From contig CAZHOV010000063.1 in NCBI GenBank assembly GCA_964534315.1, positions 1-29,658 on the forward strand: a DNA stretch of 29,658 nucleotides, read 5' to 3'. Numbering within the stretch: the stretch's first letter is position 1; the number at the start of each line of letters is the position of its first letter. This stretch comes from CAZHOV01 sp964534315 (lineage in GTDB: Bacteria > Bacteroidota > Bacteroidia > Chitinophagales > Saprospiraceae). Below the pieces are notes generated by a model, which was not told where the DNA came from, made no database searches, and saw nothing but the letters and a program-made list of their open reading frames with translations. Made by a program: the position numbers and the translations under genes. Below, piece by piece: positions 15,525 to 24,225 of the stretch.

Positions 15525-17585
15525 TTACATTTCCGCTAAAAGTAAAACCATTGAATATTCCTTCACTTCGTACGAGGTTTCATGGATTTCAGGAGCGGCT
15601 TCCAACGGAAGAATGTCATTGGGTGAAAATTGAGCGGTTTCTATTATTCGTTTCCAATGTGATCCGTTGTCTTGGGGTATTTCAAAAATCAAAGATTCGT
15701 GGTAGGCGTTGACCATCACATGACTCATCAATCCGAACTTTGGGTTTTTCAGTGTAAAGGCAATGGTGTGGGAATGATCTGACCAATCAGGCGCATTCAA
15801 TTTAATGCCATGGAATTGAACCCCCGTAAAACTTAGCGGCCGGGGAGCTAGCCAGAAAACCTCTTCCTGGAAGAAGGGATTCGATAAATTAAAGGCGTTT
15901 AGCTGTTGGACGAACCTAAGCAGATCTTTATTTTTTACCACTAAATCCCAGTCAAACCAGCTGAGTTCATTATCCTGACAATAGGCGTTATTGTTGCCTA
16001 ACTGAGTGCGGCGCACCTCATCACCCATCGATAGCATTGGGGTGCCTTGAGATATCATGAGGATCGTCAGAAAATTTTTGATCTGTTTCAGCCGCAGAGT
16101 CTCTACATCAGGATCATTAGAGGGACCCTCTGCTCCACAATTCCAGCTAAAATTGGCATTGGTGCCGTCGTTATTATTTTCGCCGTTGGCCAGGTTGTGT
16201 TTTACGTTGTAAGAAACCAAGTCATTTAGCGTAAAGCCATCATGGCAGGTAACAAAATTTATGCTGCGGTTGGGGTCACGGACAAGACCTTTAAACACGT
16301 CAGAACTGGCCGTGATCCGGTTTGCCATTATTTTGGCCATCCCGTTATCTCCTTTCAAAAACTTCCTGACGTCATCCCTGAATTTACCATTCCATTCTGC
16401 CCATCGTTCTCCTATAAATGTACCCACCTGATAGAGGTCAATATCCCATGCCTCTGCAATGATCTTTGAAGACGCCAGCACAGGATCCGAATCGATAGAC
16501 CATAATATGGGCGGTTTATTAGTAGGGTTACCGTCTTCATCTCTGGAAAGTACAGAAGCCAGATCAAACCGGAATCCGTCAATATGAAATTCAGAAACCC
16601 AGTGCCGCAAACAATCCCTGATCATTCGGCGAACAACGGAGTGGTTGGCTCGTAAGGTATTGCCAGTACCCGAATAATTTTGATAATAACGCCTATCATC
16701 TTCCAGGAGGTAGTAAGCCAGGTTTTCAATCCCCTTCAAACTAAGGGTAGGACCATCCTGATTACCTTCGGCCGTATGGTTGAAAACGACATCTAGGATG
16801 ACAGCTATTCCCGCCTTGTGAAGGGCTTTCACCATATCTCTAAATTCATCAAGCACCCCTACCGGATCATTGCTTTGGGAATAACCATTGTGCGGAGCAA
16901 ATAAGGCGACCGGACTATACCCCCAATAATTGATCAAGGAGCGATTAGGAACATCAAAAGGGTCGAACTGCTGAACGGGCATCAACTCGACGGTAGTAAT
17001 ACCCAATGACTTTAAATAGGGAATTTTCTCAATCAAGCCACGATAGGTTCCCCGCAAGTCAGGCGGTAATCCGGAATTCGGATTTTTGGTAAATCCCCCG
17101 ACATGCAACTCATAAATAATCGACCGGGCAAAGTCATGATTTAGCGGATAATCATCCTCCCAGTCATACAAGTCCGTATCGACAACCACACCTTTCAAAG
17201 CCTGCGCACAGTTATCTCCGGGAAGTCTCGCCGCATCGCGGCTATAATTATCGGTAACGACTGCTTTTGCGTAGGGATCAAGCAATACTTTAGAAGGATC
17301 AAACCGGAGCCCTTCTTCAGGAGTAAACGGACCATGAACCCGATAGCCATAAAGTTGCCCACTCTTGATTCCGGAAAGGTGGACATGCCAATAGTGAGAA
17401 GTAAGATTAGAATCAGGATCTAGCGGAATGACTTCAGCAGGTTGAGCATGATCATTGCGATCGAATAATAACAACTCTACGGCCGTTGCATTTTTAGAAT
17501 ATAGGGAGAAATTAACCCCCTCTTTTTCTACCGTAGCACCGATAGGGAAGGGTTTGCCTTTGCTGGTTTGGATTTGTGTTACCAT
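15525..17585 (-). CDS. glgX: glycogen debranching enzyme GlgX (GH13 isoamylase type)
   Basis: Hydrolyses alpha-1,6 branches of the limit dextrin left by phosphorylase. The 686-residue protein has an N-terminal CBM48-type domain (about 12-100, KPFPIGATVEKEGVNFSLYS), then the GH13 barrel: DVVFNHTAEG (265-274), GFRFDLASVL with nucleophile Asp341, IIAEAWDID with acid Glu378, and TCHDGFTLNDL with Asp449. The YHVHLSG-type strand and HGPFTPEEGLRFDP are typical of GlgX. Length matches the family. ATG at 17585 begins MVTQIQTSKGKPFPIGA, which is natural. It is convergent with glgP. A perfect 55-bp repeat, also found at 20851, stands 95 bp upstream. Confidence 0.93.
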   Translation of the reverse strand: MVTQIQTSKGKPFPIGATVEKEGVNFSLYSKNATAVELLLFDRNDHAQPAEVIPLDPDSNLTSHYWHVHLSGIKSGQLYGYRVHGPFTPEEGLRFDPSKVLLDPYAKAVVTDNYSRDAARLPGDNCAQALKGVVVDTDLYDWEDDYPLNHDFARSIIYELHVGGFTKNPNSGLPPDLRGTYRGLIEKIPYLKSLGITTVELMPVQQFDPFDVPNRSLINYWGYSPVALFAPHNGYSQSNDPVGVLDEFRDMVKALHKAGIAVILDVVFNHTAEGNQDGPTLSLKGIENLAYYLLEDDRRYYQNYSGTGNTLRANHSVVRRMIRDCLRHWVSEFHIDGFRFDLASVLSRDEDGNPTNKPPILWSIDSDPVLASSKIIAEAWDIDLYQVGTFIGERWAEWNGKFRDDVRKFLKGDNGMAKIMANRITASSDVFKGLVRDPNRSINFVTCHDGFTLNDLVSYNVKHNLANGENNNDGTNANFSWNCGAEGPSNDPDVETLRLKQIKNFLTILMISQGTPMLSMGDEVRRTQLGNNNAYCQDNELSWFDWDLVVKNKDLLRFVQQLNAFNLSNPFFQEEVFWLAPRPLSFTGVQFHGIKLNAPDWSDHSHTIAFTLKNPKFGLMSHVMVNAYHESLIFEIPQDNGSHWKRIIETAQFSPNDILPLEAAPEIHETSYEVKEYSMVLLLAEM

Positions 17586-17679
17586 TTAGGGATAGAAATA
17601 TGAGTTACCGTTGCTTAAAGGTAAGAAACTGCCAACTAACCACAGCCTAATAAATCGTATTTTTATTTTACGACTGATT

Positions 17680-17734
17680 TTAAGTAGTAAGGCAAAAAAA
17701 TTGGTAGAATAATTTTTTTAGGTTCAAATGAAAA
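17680..17734 (+). repeat. perfect 55-bp repeat, copy 1 (leader plus start codon of a lost small ORF)
   Basis: These 55 bases equal the reverse complement of 20851-20905 without a mismatch. On the plus strand the repeat ends in AGGTTCAAATGAAAA. The ATG here (17728) reads only MKIPA before a stop, whereas the other copy opens a 40-residue secreted ORF. Copy 1 may thus be the remnant 5' end of a duplicated gene. Its inner edge is 95 bp from the glgX start. Confidence 0.8.
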
Positions 17735-17790
17735 TTCCTGCATAATTTCCAAGTATTCAATTATTCAGTCAATTTCATTCGAACAAATTA

Positions 17791-18570
17791 TTATACAAGC
17801 AATTTTGATTTGCCGCTTAATCGCATGATCTTGTTTCGGACAGTTCCTTTTTCAGTAAGACGGATAATACTTAAAATGAGGCTGATCCACCAAGTAGGCC
17901 GCATAATAATTTTAGCCTTCCGGGCTACTTTCTCATCCCTTACCCGGATCATATCCTCCCGGTCTTTATTTTCTTGATCTGCCATTTCCGTGGCAAACTT
18001 CCAGGCTCCATTCCGTGCTATTTTCATGCTGAAATCTACCAGATGGTCATCCAGTTTTCCCGTTTTGGCAAGGAACCACCTTAAAGGGCTCCAGATATAA
18101 GTGAGGTTCGTTTGTACCTCGTCTACCAGGGCAGACAAAATAGTGTTAATTTTATTAAAATCTTCCTCCAATGCATGGATATCTTTTCCTTTAGAAATTT
18201 CAGCCGCAGCGATGCCAAGATCAAGGTTGATATGGGCATTGATCCCAATCAATAAATGCTGCATGACAATCGGCCAATAATTCTTCGATAAGTTGAAGGC
18301 AACTTGCCACGATTGGGTGACGGGTTGATTATTGTGATAAGCGTAGTAGGCATCAAGATAGCGCTTCGCAAAGACCACATCTAGTTGTTCCATCCTGGGG
18401 CCATTATCGAAAAAACCTTCGGTGATTCCTTCTTTGACTTTGATGGTAACACGCCGGTATAACACCGCGAAATAGCCAAGTGGGTCATTATTTTGCTCGG
18501 CCGAAGAGATGATCTCGTCCAGTGCCGCAATTACCTGATCGATAGTAGAGGTAGGATAGATATCTTTCAT
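17791..18570 (-). CDS. DUF5995 family protein
   Basis: A 259-residue, mainly helical protein. The family core is clear: FDNGPRMEQLDVVFAKRYLD, then SWQVAF and HLLIGINAHINLDLGIAA (about 115-132), where repeated His and Asn/Asp suggest a metal site, though this is not established. The part after about residue 195 is charged (ENKDREDMIRVRDEKVARKA), followed by a hydrophobic stretch PTWWISLILSIIRL that may touch the membrane. Function is unknown. It is the downstream gene of a pair, 18 bp after the stop of the 139-residue unknown protein. Confidence 0.75.
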   Translation of the reverse strand: MKDIYPTSTIDQVIAALDEIISSAEQNNDPLGYFAVLYRRVTIKVKEGITEGFFDNGPRMEQLDVVFAKRYLDAYYAYHNNQPVTQSWQVAFNLSKNYWPIVMQHLLIGINAHINLDLGIAAAEISKGKDIHALEEDFNKINTILSALVDEVQTNLTYIWSPLRWFLAKTGKLDDHLVDFSMKIARNGAWKFATEMADQENKDREDMIRVRDEKVARKAKIIMRPTWWISLILSIIRLTEKGTVRNKIMRLSGKSKLLV

Positions 18571-18588
18571 AAAATATTTTACTATCTG

Positions 18589-19008
18589 TTAGATCACTTC
18601 CTCCGAAATAAATGTTAGATAGCCTTTTGGCCCCTTTTCTTTTCTCCAAAAGCGGGCAGATGACTGGAGTTCCTTAAATGCAAGGACGTAAAACATGGGT
18701 AGTGAAGGTATCATGCGCCCACCCTTTGTAGCGCCAGGCGAATTGATAAACTCCTCATCTAATCCTTTTTCTCTACGAATATCAATCTGATTAAGGATTT
18801 CATCTGACAGCGCCTGTTTCATGGTGGAGCCGAAAAGCGGTTCTTCTACATCTTTTCCATTATGAACCTTTTTGAAATAGTCTCCTAATTTTTCATAAAT
18901 CGCCTCCACATCCTTATCTGATAGTTTCGGAAACTCCCGGTATAATCGAATGACCGTTTTTTCAATACTTTGGAGAAATGGTAATAGATAATCTGGTGGC
19001 ATGCCCAT
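18589..19008 (-). CDS. hypothetical protein, operon partner of DUF5995
   Basis: A 139-residue soluble protein that I do not recognise. It is helical in appearance: LLPFLQSIEKTVIRLYREFP, then LSDKDVEAIYEKLGDYFKKV, a central segment with LNQIDIRREKGL, and a C-terminus RFWRKEKGPKGYLTFISEEV. It has no signal peptide and no cysteines. There are two possible starts (ATG 19008 or 19002), with no ribosome-binding site to decide. The 18-bp gap to the DUF5995 gene indicates co-transcription and a shared role. Confidence 0.6.
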   Translation of the reverse strand: MGMPPDYLLPFLQSIEKTVIRLYREFPKLSDKDVEAIYEKLGDYFKKVHNGKDVEEPLFGSTMKQALSDEILNQIDIRREKGLDEEFINSPGATKGGRMIPSLPMFYVLAFKELQSSARFWRKEKGPKGYLTFISEEVI

Positions 19009-19068
19009 TTTAGTAATTTTTTTGTCTATTGTAACTTAACTAAAATCATTCTGATTAAAAAATGAAGG

Positions 19069-20052
19069 TCAATGTTCCTCCGGATAAACCACCCCCCATT
19101 CCCTCCTCAACCCGTCCATAATCTCCATCTGAGCAAGCGTCTCGCTTAAAAGTATCACCGGATTTTCGGTTAGTCCTTTCCGAAGGCAGTTATTGACCGA
19201 TTCGATCATATAAATATACCCATTACTTTTGATGGGATGATGAAATTCTTGCGTTTTTTCTCCTTCAAGTACTATGGAATATCGGTGGGGTTTATAGAAC
19301 GCTTCGTGTATTTTAATATATCCTTTTGCTCCTACAATCCAACATTCCCTGGGTTTGCGCGCTTTGAAACCACAAGACAGCATCGCATTAATATCATTCG
19401 GGTATGTCAACAGGATAGCATCGATAAAGTCCGCTCCGGTATCACAATAAATACATTGGCCTTTGACATCAGTTGGTTGGCCGAGAAAGTAATTGGAAAC
19501 CGAAAGAGGATAAATTCCTAAATCTAACAAGGCTCCTCCTCCCAATTCCATATTGAATAACCGGTGGGTGGGATCATAAGGACGATAAGCCATGAAATCA
19601 GCCTGAATAAATCGAATATCACTCAGAATTCCGTCCTTAATTTTTCGATTAATCTCCTGGATGATCGGAAAAAAACGCGTCCACATCGCCTCCATCAGAA
19701 ATAGTCCCTTTTCTTTAGCCAGCTCTATACATTCCTTCGCTTCCGCAGCATTAAGTGTAAAAGGCTTCTCGCAAAGCACCGGCTTCCCTGCCTCCAGGCA
19801 TTGTTTGATCAATGGATAGTGCGCCTGATTAGGGACGCCTATGTAAATGATATCAACCCCCGGATCTTCAATTAAAGATTCATAAGGTGTGTAATATTTT
19901 TCAATGCTATACTTTTCAGCAAAAGCCTTTGCCTTTTCCTCACTTCGCGAAGCTACGGCATAAAGATTAGAGCCGAGCTCATCTTTAAGTGAAACAGCAA
20001 AATTGTTAGCAATGATTCCGGTGGAAATAATGCCCCAGTTGATTTTTTTCAT
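19069..20052 (-). CDS. Gfo/Idh/MocA-family oxidoreductase
   Basis: A 327-residue NAD(P)-dependent dehydrogenase. The N-terminal Rossmann domain has NWGIISTGIIANNFAVSL (5-22), and the family signature CEKPFTLNAAEA (94-105) follows, with Lys96 as the conserved active-site lysine. MEAMWTRFFP (about 119-128) and GGGALLDLGIYPLS (about 171-184) resemble the trans-dihydrodiol/D-xylose dehydrogenase subgroup. The substrate is probably a sugar or polyol, but that cannot be fixed. It lies 60 bp upstream of the 139-residue unknown gene on the same strand and may head the three-gene group. Confidence 0.88.
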   Translation of the reverse strand: MKKINWGIISTGIIANNFAVSLKDELGSNLYAVASRSEEKAKAFAEKYSIEKYYTPYESLIEDPGVDIIYIGVPNQAHYPLIKQCLEAGKPVLCEKPFTLNAAEAKECIELAKEKGLFLMEAMWTRFFPIIQEINRKIKDGILSDIRFIQADFMAYRPYDPTHRLFNMELGGGALLDLGIYPLSVSNYFLGQPTDVKGQCIYCDTGADFIDAILLTYPNDINAMLSCGFKARKPRECWIVGAKGYIKIHEAFYKPHRYSIVLEGEKTQEFHHPIKSNGYIYMIESVNNCLRKGLTENPVILLSETLAQMEIMDGLRREWGVVYPEEH

Positions 20053-20146
20053 TAGATATTTTGTAATGTTTAGTGGTTAAGTCAAATTTAAGTTACTATT
20101 TTAATAAAGAAATTCCCTAAAGCTTTGACTCGAAGTGCAACTTCAT

Positions 20147-20162
20147 GTCTTTTATAAAAGAC
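20147..20162. repeat. 16-bp perfect palindrome
   Basis: GTCTTTTATAAAAGAC in the gap upstream of the Gfo/Idh/MocA gene (its start is at 20052). It may be an operator for that gene. Nothing else is recognised in 20053-20312. Confidence 0.35.
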
Positions 20163-20312
20163 ACAAAATGTAAACAACAAAGCTGCGGTGTGCAAAATGG
20201 AAACTACCCGCACAGATATCACCTTCAGGAAATAGGTCGTATGATTGGCGGCTAAATCAAAAAAGTGAAATCCTGAAAACATTCGAGTATCGGATCCCAT
20301 TTAATCGCAACA

Positions 20313-20748
20313 CTTATTTATGATTTTTATCCTTAAAACCCAAAGCGCGTAGCGATTTTAACCCTTGTAGATAAAGACATACCGAAATAGTTCAGGCCCG
20401 TAGGGACTGACACCAAACGGAAGGATGAAGCCCCATAAATATATGGGTATGATTAATGGAAATGGATCAATCTGCCCGTGGAGGTGCCAGTCGCTATGCG
20501 CCTGGTCAATTGGTCTTATAAATTTGGCTACAGAGGTTGTAATCGCTATGCGCTTACTTGAAAAACATCGACATCTTTTCCGATGGCAATTGAACTTGTA
20601 CCATATATAGATTTTCATGATCTGCGTACTTGAAAATCCATGGCCTCTTCTCCGAATCTGTTTTGAGCTTCGATCGTTTAATGTTAACGGGAGGTTTGGA
20701 TATTTACATTTTGATCATCAATTTTAAAAAAAAATTATCCGGCCAACG
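20313..20748 (+). repeat. long interspersed repeat, copy 1 (436 bp)
   Basis: This block matches the reverse complement of 24811-25397 over its whole length, with scattered substitutions and with fewer internal 73-76-bp units. Landmarks are CTTAAAACCCAAAGCGCGTAGCG at one end, the well-kept GTAGGGACTGACACCAAACG and GGTGCCAGTCGCTATGCGCC in the middle, and GAGCTTCGATCGTTTAATGT then CCGGCCAACG at the other end. Inside it AAGCGCGTAGCGATT (20343-20357) can pair with AATCGCTATGCGCTT (20541-20555) with one G-U. A minus-strand reading frame (20358-20618) is open in both copies, but most differences change the amino acid, which argues against coding. The origin is unknown and no transposase is present. 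Confidence 0.8.
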
Positions 20749-20857
20749 TACACCTTTTTTCCTTAGACCCCGCATAAACCAATCCCACTTCAATCAATAA
20801 TAACAGCAGAACACTAACGATAGATACCTGAATTGACCTTTTAGCTTCTTTTTTCAT
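20735..20857 (-). pseudogene. truncated small secreted ORF
   Basis: A 40-residue frame begins at ATG 20857 with a classic signal peptide: MKKEAKRSIQ, then the hydrophobic VSIVSVLLLLLIEVGLVYA, then GSKEKRC. Its last four residues (TLAG) and the stop lie inside the long repeat, whose end is at about 20748. The simplest reading is that a secreted-protein gene was cut short when the repeat arrived. The start codon and 48 bp of leader are the duplicated 55-bp sequence. Alternatively it is a genuine tiny secreted peptide. The parent family is not recognisable from the remaining residues. Confidence 0.45.
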
Positions 20858-20905
20858 TTGAACCTAAAAAAATTATTCTACCAATTTTTTTGCCTTACTA
20901 CTTAA
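20851..20905 (-). repeat. perfect 55-bp repeat, copy 2 (leader plus start codon of small ORF)
   Basis: Identical in reverse complement to 17680-17734. On the minus strand it supplies the leader and ATG of the truncated small ORF. On the plus strand it stands 95 bp before the start of the Asp-box protein, the same distance at which copy 1 stands before glgX. The bases between differ fully, so either the spacing is a coincidence or the element carries outward regulatory information. Confidence 0.8.
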
Positions 20906-20999
20906 GTCATTTCTCCTTTTAAAACACTGCTAAAAGTCACCATTTCCACACTTCCGATCTTAGCAGTATATTTACTCCCTTGAAAAAATCTGCTTTCTC

Positions 21000-23900
21000 A
21001 TGAATCGAATATTATTCCTCCTGCTAAGCCTTCTAATCTGTATTGACCTGTCGGCACAATCAGCTAAATCTGTTCTTTCAAAGACGGATCTAAACACCTA
21101 TTTCAGCACCGTAAAATACCGCAATATTGGCCCCTTCCGGGGTGGGCGCTCCAATGCGGCCAGTGGTGTCATAGGCGATCCCTTCACGTACTACATGGGC
21201 ACCACTGGCGGAGGCCTCTGGAAAACGGAAGATGCCGGCCAACACTGGACGAATATCTCTGACGGCTTTTTTACCTCTAGCTCAATAGGAGCAGTAGCAG
21301 TTGCCGAAAGCAATCCCAATATCGTCTATTGCGGAACGGGTGAACATGCTGTTCGGGGAGTGATGACCCATCACGGAGACGGTGTCTATAAATCAATCGA
21401 TGCCGGAAAAACCTGGGAGAAAATCGGGCTGGAAAACACCCAACATATCGCACGCATCATCATTCATCCGACCAATCCGGATATCGTCTACGTAGCTGCT
21501 CAGGGAGCGCTCTTTGGCCCCACAAAAGAACGCGGTATCTATAAATCGATCGACGGTGGAGCAACCTGGGAAAGAGTCTTGTTTATCAATGAAAATACCG
21601 GATGTACGGAACTTTCTATCAATAAAAATCAGCCTCACATCCTTTACGCGGCCATGTGGGAACACCAAAGAATGCCCTGGAAAATTATCAGTGGAGGAAC
21701 GGGTAGTGGCCTCTATAAATCTACCGATGCGGGAGAGACCTGGACAAAGATCCACAACGGCCTGCCCGAAGAAAAAGGTAAAATGGCGGTTTCGGTCTGT
21801 CAATCTAATCCAGATCGGGTATACGCTTTAGTTGAAAGCGATTCGGAACAAGAAAAAGGAGGATTGTTTGTATCTACAAATGCCGGTGAAAGCTGGAGCC
21901 GGGTGAGTAAAGATCACCGCATGGTGCAACGGGCCTGGTATTATACCGAAGTATTTGCTGATCCGATTGATGAGTACACAGTATATGTCTTAAGCGCCCC
22001 CGCCCTCCGCTCTATCGACGGCGGAAAAACATGGGAACGGATTACGGGGACACATGGGGATTATCACGACCTTTGGATCAATCCCGGCAATCCTAAAAAT
22101 ATGGTGATCGCTAATGATGGCGGAGCGGCTATTACCTTCAACCGGGGAAAGACCTGGTCAACGCAAAGCAATATGCCTACAGCCCAGATCTATCGGGTTA
22201 ATGTAGATAATCATTTTCCTTACCGGCTTTATGGTGGCCAGCAAGACAATTCCTCGATCCGGATTGCCAGCAGGCAAGTGGGAAGTTGGGGTATCTATCC
22301 GCAAGGCTGGACCTCCTCTGCCGGAGGCGAAAGCGCCTTCCTTGCTTTCGATCCTGATAATCCGAGATATGTATTAGGTGGTAGCTACCTGGGAACTATA
22401 GAAGTCCTAGATACTGAAGCCAATGCCGGAACGGATATCATGGCAGCCCCCATACAATATCTTGGAGAAGACGCAAAAGATCAACGATACCGCTATAACT
22501 GGAACGCTCCGATAATCTGGTCGCAACACGAACCGAACACCTATTACCATGCCGCTCAGCATTTACTCAAAACGATAGATATGGGCCGATCCTGGAAAGA
22601 AGTTTCGCCTGATCTAAGCAAAGACGAAGAAGACAAGCAAGGCAAACCCGGCGGTCCATTGACCAATGAAGCAGTAGGGGCCGAAAATTATGGTACCATC
22701 AGTTATGTAGCAGAGTCCCCACATGAAAAAGGCGTCATCTGGGCAGGAACAGATGACGGACTGGTACAACTGACTCGAGATGGCGGCACCACATGGGTCA
22801 ATGTTACCCCTAAGAAACTGCAGGAGTGTTTGATCAATGCCATTGATGTTTCCCCACACGATCCGGCAACGGCCTATATCGCCACTACGCGATATAAATT
22901 CAACGACCATACGCCTGCTCTTTACAAAACCACGGATTATGGAAAAAGCTGGGAAAATATCAGCGAAGGGATTCCTCAGGGCGCCTTTACCAGAGTAGTC
23001 CGGGAAGATGATCAACGTAAAGACCTCCTTTTTGCAGGAACAGAATCGGGGATTTACATTTCCTGGATTGGGGGTAAACAATGGCAGCCCTTTCAGCTAA
23101 ACCTCCCCGTAACGCCCATTACCGATTTAATGATCAAACACGACGACCTTATCGTAGCTACCTCTGGCCGCTCTTTTTGGATATTGGATGATCTGGAAGT
23201 GATCCGGCAATATGGCCAGACCAAAGACTCAATTATGCTGTACCAACCCGAGCCGGCTTTATTGATCAATGGCGGCAGCGAATTAAATTCAACCAACCCG
23301 AAGTTCGATGGTGCGCATCCGCTACGTGGGGTGAATCCGGCCAATGGGGCAGTGCTTTATTATGAGTTACCCGAGCTGAAAGAAGAAGATCCGGTCACTT
23401 TAACCATCAAGGATTCTGATGGTCAAAGTGTGCGTACATTCAGTTCTCAATCAGACAGCACCTTTCAGTCGTATGCCGGAGGTCCGCCTTCCGAACCGAC
23501 TCTTTCCGCATCAAAGGGGCTTAACCGGTTTGTCTGGGACTTGCGCTATGGCACCATGCCAGGAGTTCCTGAAGTTTACATTGAAGGGAGTTATCGAGGT
23601 CATAAGGTAGTTCCGGGCCAGTACACCCTCACCCTAAAAGCAGGCGACCGGGAAGTGACCACTTCTTTGCGAGTAGAACCTTGTCCATTATACGATTTAG
23701 ACCGTACTGATTACCAGGAATATCATCAATTTATGCAAGGGATGGAAGCGACGTTAACTGAAATGCATAAAATGACGAACACCCTCTTTGATGCACAGAA
23801 CCAGCTTGCCGAATTACTAAAACGCATTCCCAAAAAGGAGGCATACCAGATCATTCATAGTAAAGGAGATACTTTATTGAAACAGTTGAAAAGCTGGGAT

Positions 23901-24164
23901 GGAGAAATGGTGCAGCGCAAGACCAAAGCCTACGATGATGTAGAGAATTTCCAGAATAAATTCACCGCTAATTATCTGTTTTTGATCAACCAAACTGAAA
24001 GCGAACTTCCCAGAGTGAATCAATCTTCTATGGATCGACGGCAAGAACTGGATAGCCAATGGGAAAAGTGGAAAGTTGTTGGGAGCCAATTATTGGAGAA
24101 AGATATTCCCGCCTTTAATCAATTACTTTGGAAGGCCGGAGTGGGAGCGATCTGGATTCCATAA
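21000..24164 (+). CDS. secreted Asp-box (BNR/sortilin-like) beta-propeller protein
   Basis: A 1054-residue exported protein often annotated as a glycosyl hydrolase. Residues 1-19 are a signal peptide (RILFLLLSLLICIDLSA, cut before Q). The body holds about nine Asp-box motifs, S/T-x-D-x-G-x-T-W, for example SIDAGKTW, SIDGGATW, STDAGETW, STNAGESW, SIDGGKTW, TIDMGRSW, TRDGGTTW and TTDYGKSW. These mark the blade turns of one or two beta-propellers of the VPS10/sialidase type. From about residue 770 onward come beta-rich repeats (LPELKEEDPVTLTIKDSDG) and a helical C-terminus. No sialidase catalytic set could be identified, so hydrolase activity is doubtful; binding of a protein or glycan is as likely. 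There is no type IX sorting tail at the C-terminus. The gene stands alone between two inverted long repeats. Confidence 0.85.
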   Translation: MNRILFLLLSLLICIDLSAQSAKSVLSKTDLNTYFSTVKYRNIGPFRGGRSNAASGVIGDPFTYYMGTTGGGLWKTEDAGQHWTNISDGFFTSSSIGAVAVAESNPNIVYCGTGEHAVRGVMTHHGDGVYKSIDAGKTWEKIGLENTQHIARIIIHPTNPDIVYVAAQGALFGPTKERGIYKSIDGGATWERVLFINENTGCTELSINKNQPHILYAAMWEHQRMPWKIISGGTGSGLYKSTDAGETWTKIHNGLPEEKGKMAVSVCQSNPDRVYALVESDSEQEKGGLFVSTNAGESWSRVSKDHRMVQRAWYYTEVFADPIDEYTVYVLSAPALRSIDGGKTWERITGTHGDYHDLWINPGNPKNMVIANDGGAAITFNRGKTWSTQSNMPTAQIYRVNVDNHFPYRLYGGQQDNSSIRIASRQVGSWGIYPQGWTSSAGGESAFLAFDPDNPRYVLGGSYLGTIEVLDTEANAGTDIMAAPIQYLGEDAKDQRYRYNWNAPIIWSQHEPNTYYHAAQHLLKTIDMGRSWKEVSPDLSKDEEDKQGKPGGPLTNEAVGAENYGTISYVAESPHEKGVIWAGTDDGLVQLTRDGGTTWVNVTPKKLQECLINAIDVSPHDPATAYIATTRYKFNDHTPALYKTTDYGKSWENISEGIPQGAFTRVVREDDQRKDLLFAGTESGIYISWIGGKQWQPFQLNLPVTPITDLMIKHDDLIVATSGRSFWILDDLEVIRQYGQTKDSIMLYQPEPALLINGGSELNSTNPKFDGAHPLRGVNPANGAVLYYELPELKEEDPVTLTIKDSDGQSVRTFSSQSDSTFQSYAGGPPSEPTLSASKGLNRFVWDLRYGTMPGVPEVYIEGSYRGHKVVPGQYTLTLKAGDREVTTSLRVEPCPLYDLDRTDYQEYHQFMQGMEATLTEMHKMTNTLFDAQNQLAELLKRIPKKEAYQIIHSKGDTLLKQLKSWDGEMVQRKTKAYDDVENFQNKFTANYLFLINQTESELPRVNQSSMDRRQELDSQWEKWKVVGSQLLEKDIPAFNQLLWKAGVGAIWIP

Positions 24165-24225
24165 GGTCAACCTCAGACTACTACTAACACATCCAAATGA
24201 AATAGTGAACGCTACCAGAAGTCAA

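Noticed and set aside
20088..20300. 70-residue minus-strand frame upstream of the Gfo/Idh/MocA gene
   Set aside because: No recognisable motif, unusual composition, and it crosses the palindrome at 20147; more likely a chance open frame.
20358..20618. 86-residue minus-strand frame in the long repeat, with a counterpart at 25137-25352
   Set aside because: The two translations look alike only because the DNA is a repeat. Most differences between the copies are amino-acid changing (Phe/Ile, Arg/Gly, Gly/Glu, Pro/Leu, Pro/Ser, Leu/Arg), which is not the pattern of a conserved protein.
21514..21831. Frame of 105 residues inside the Asp-box gene and similar shadow frames in other genes
   Set aside because: They lie wholly within long, well-recognised genes in another frame and show no motif of their own.
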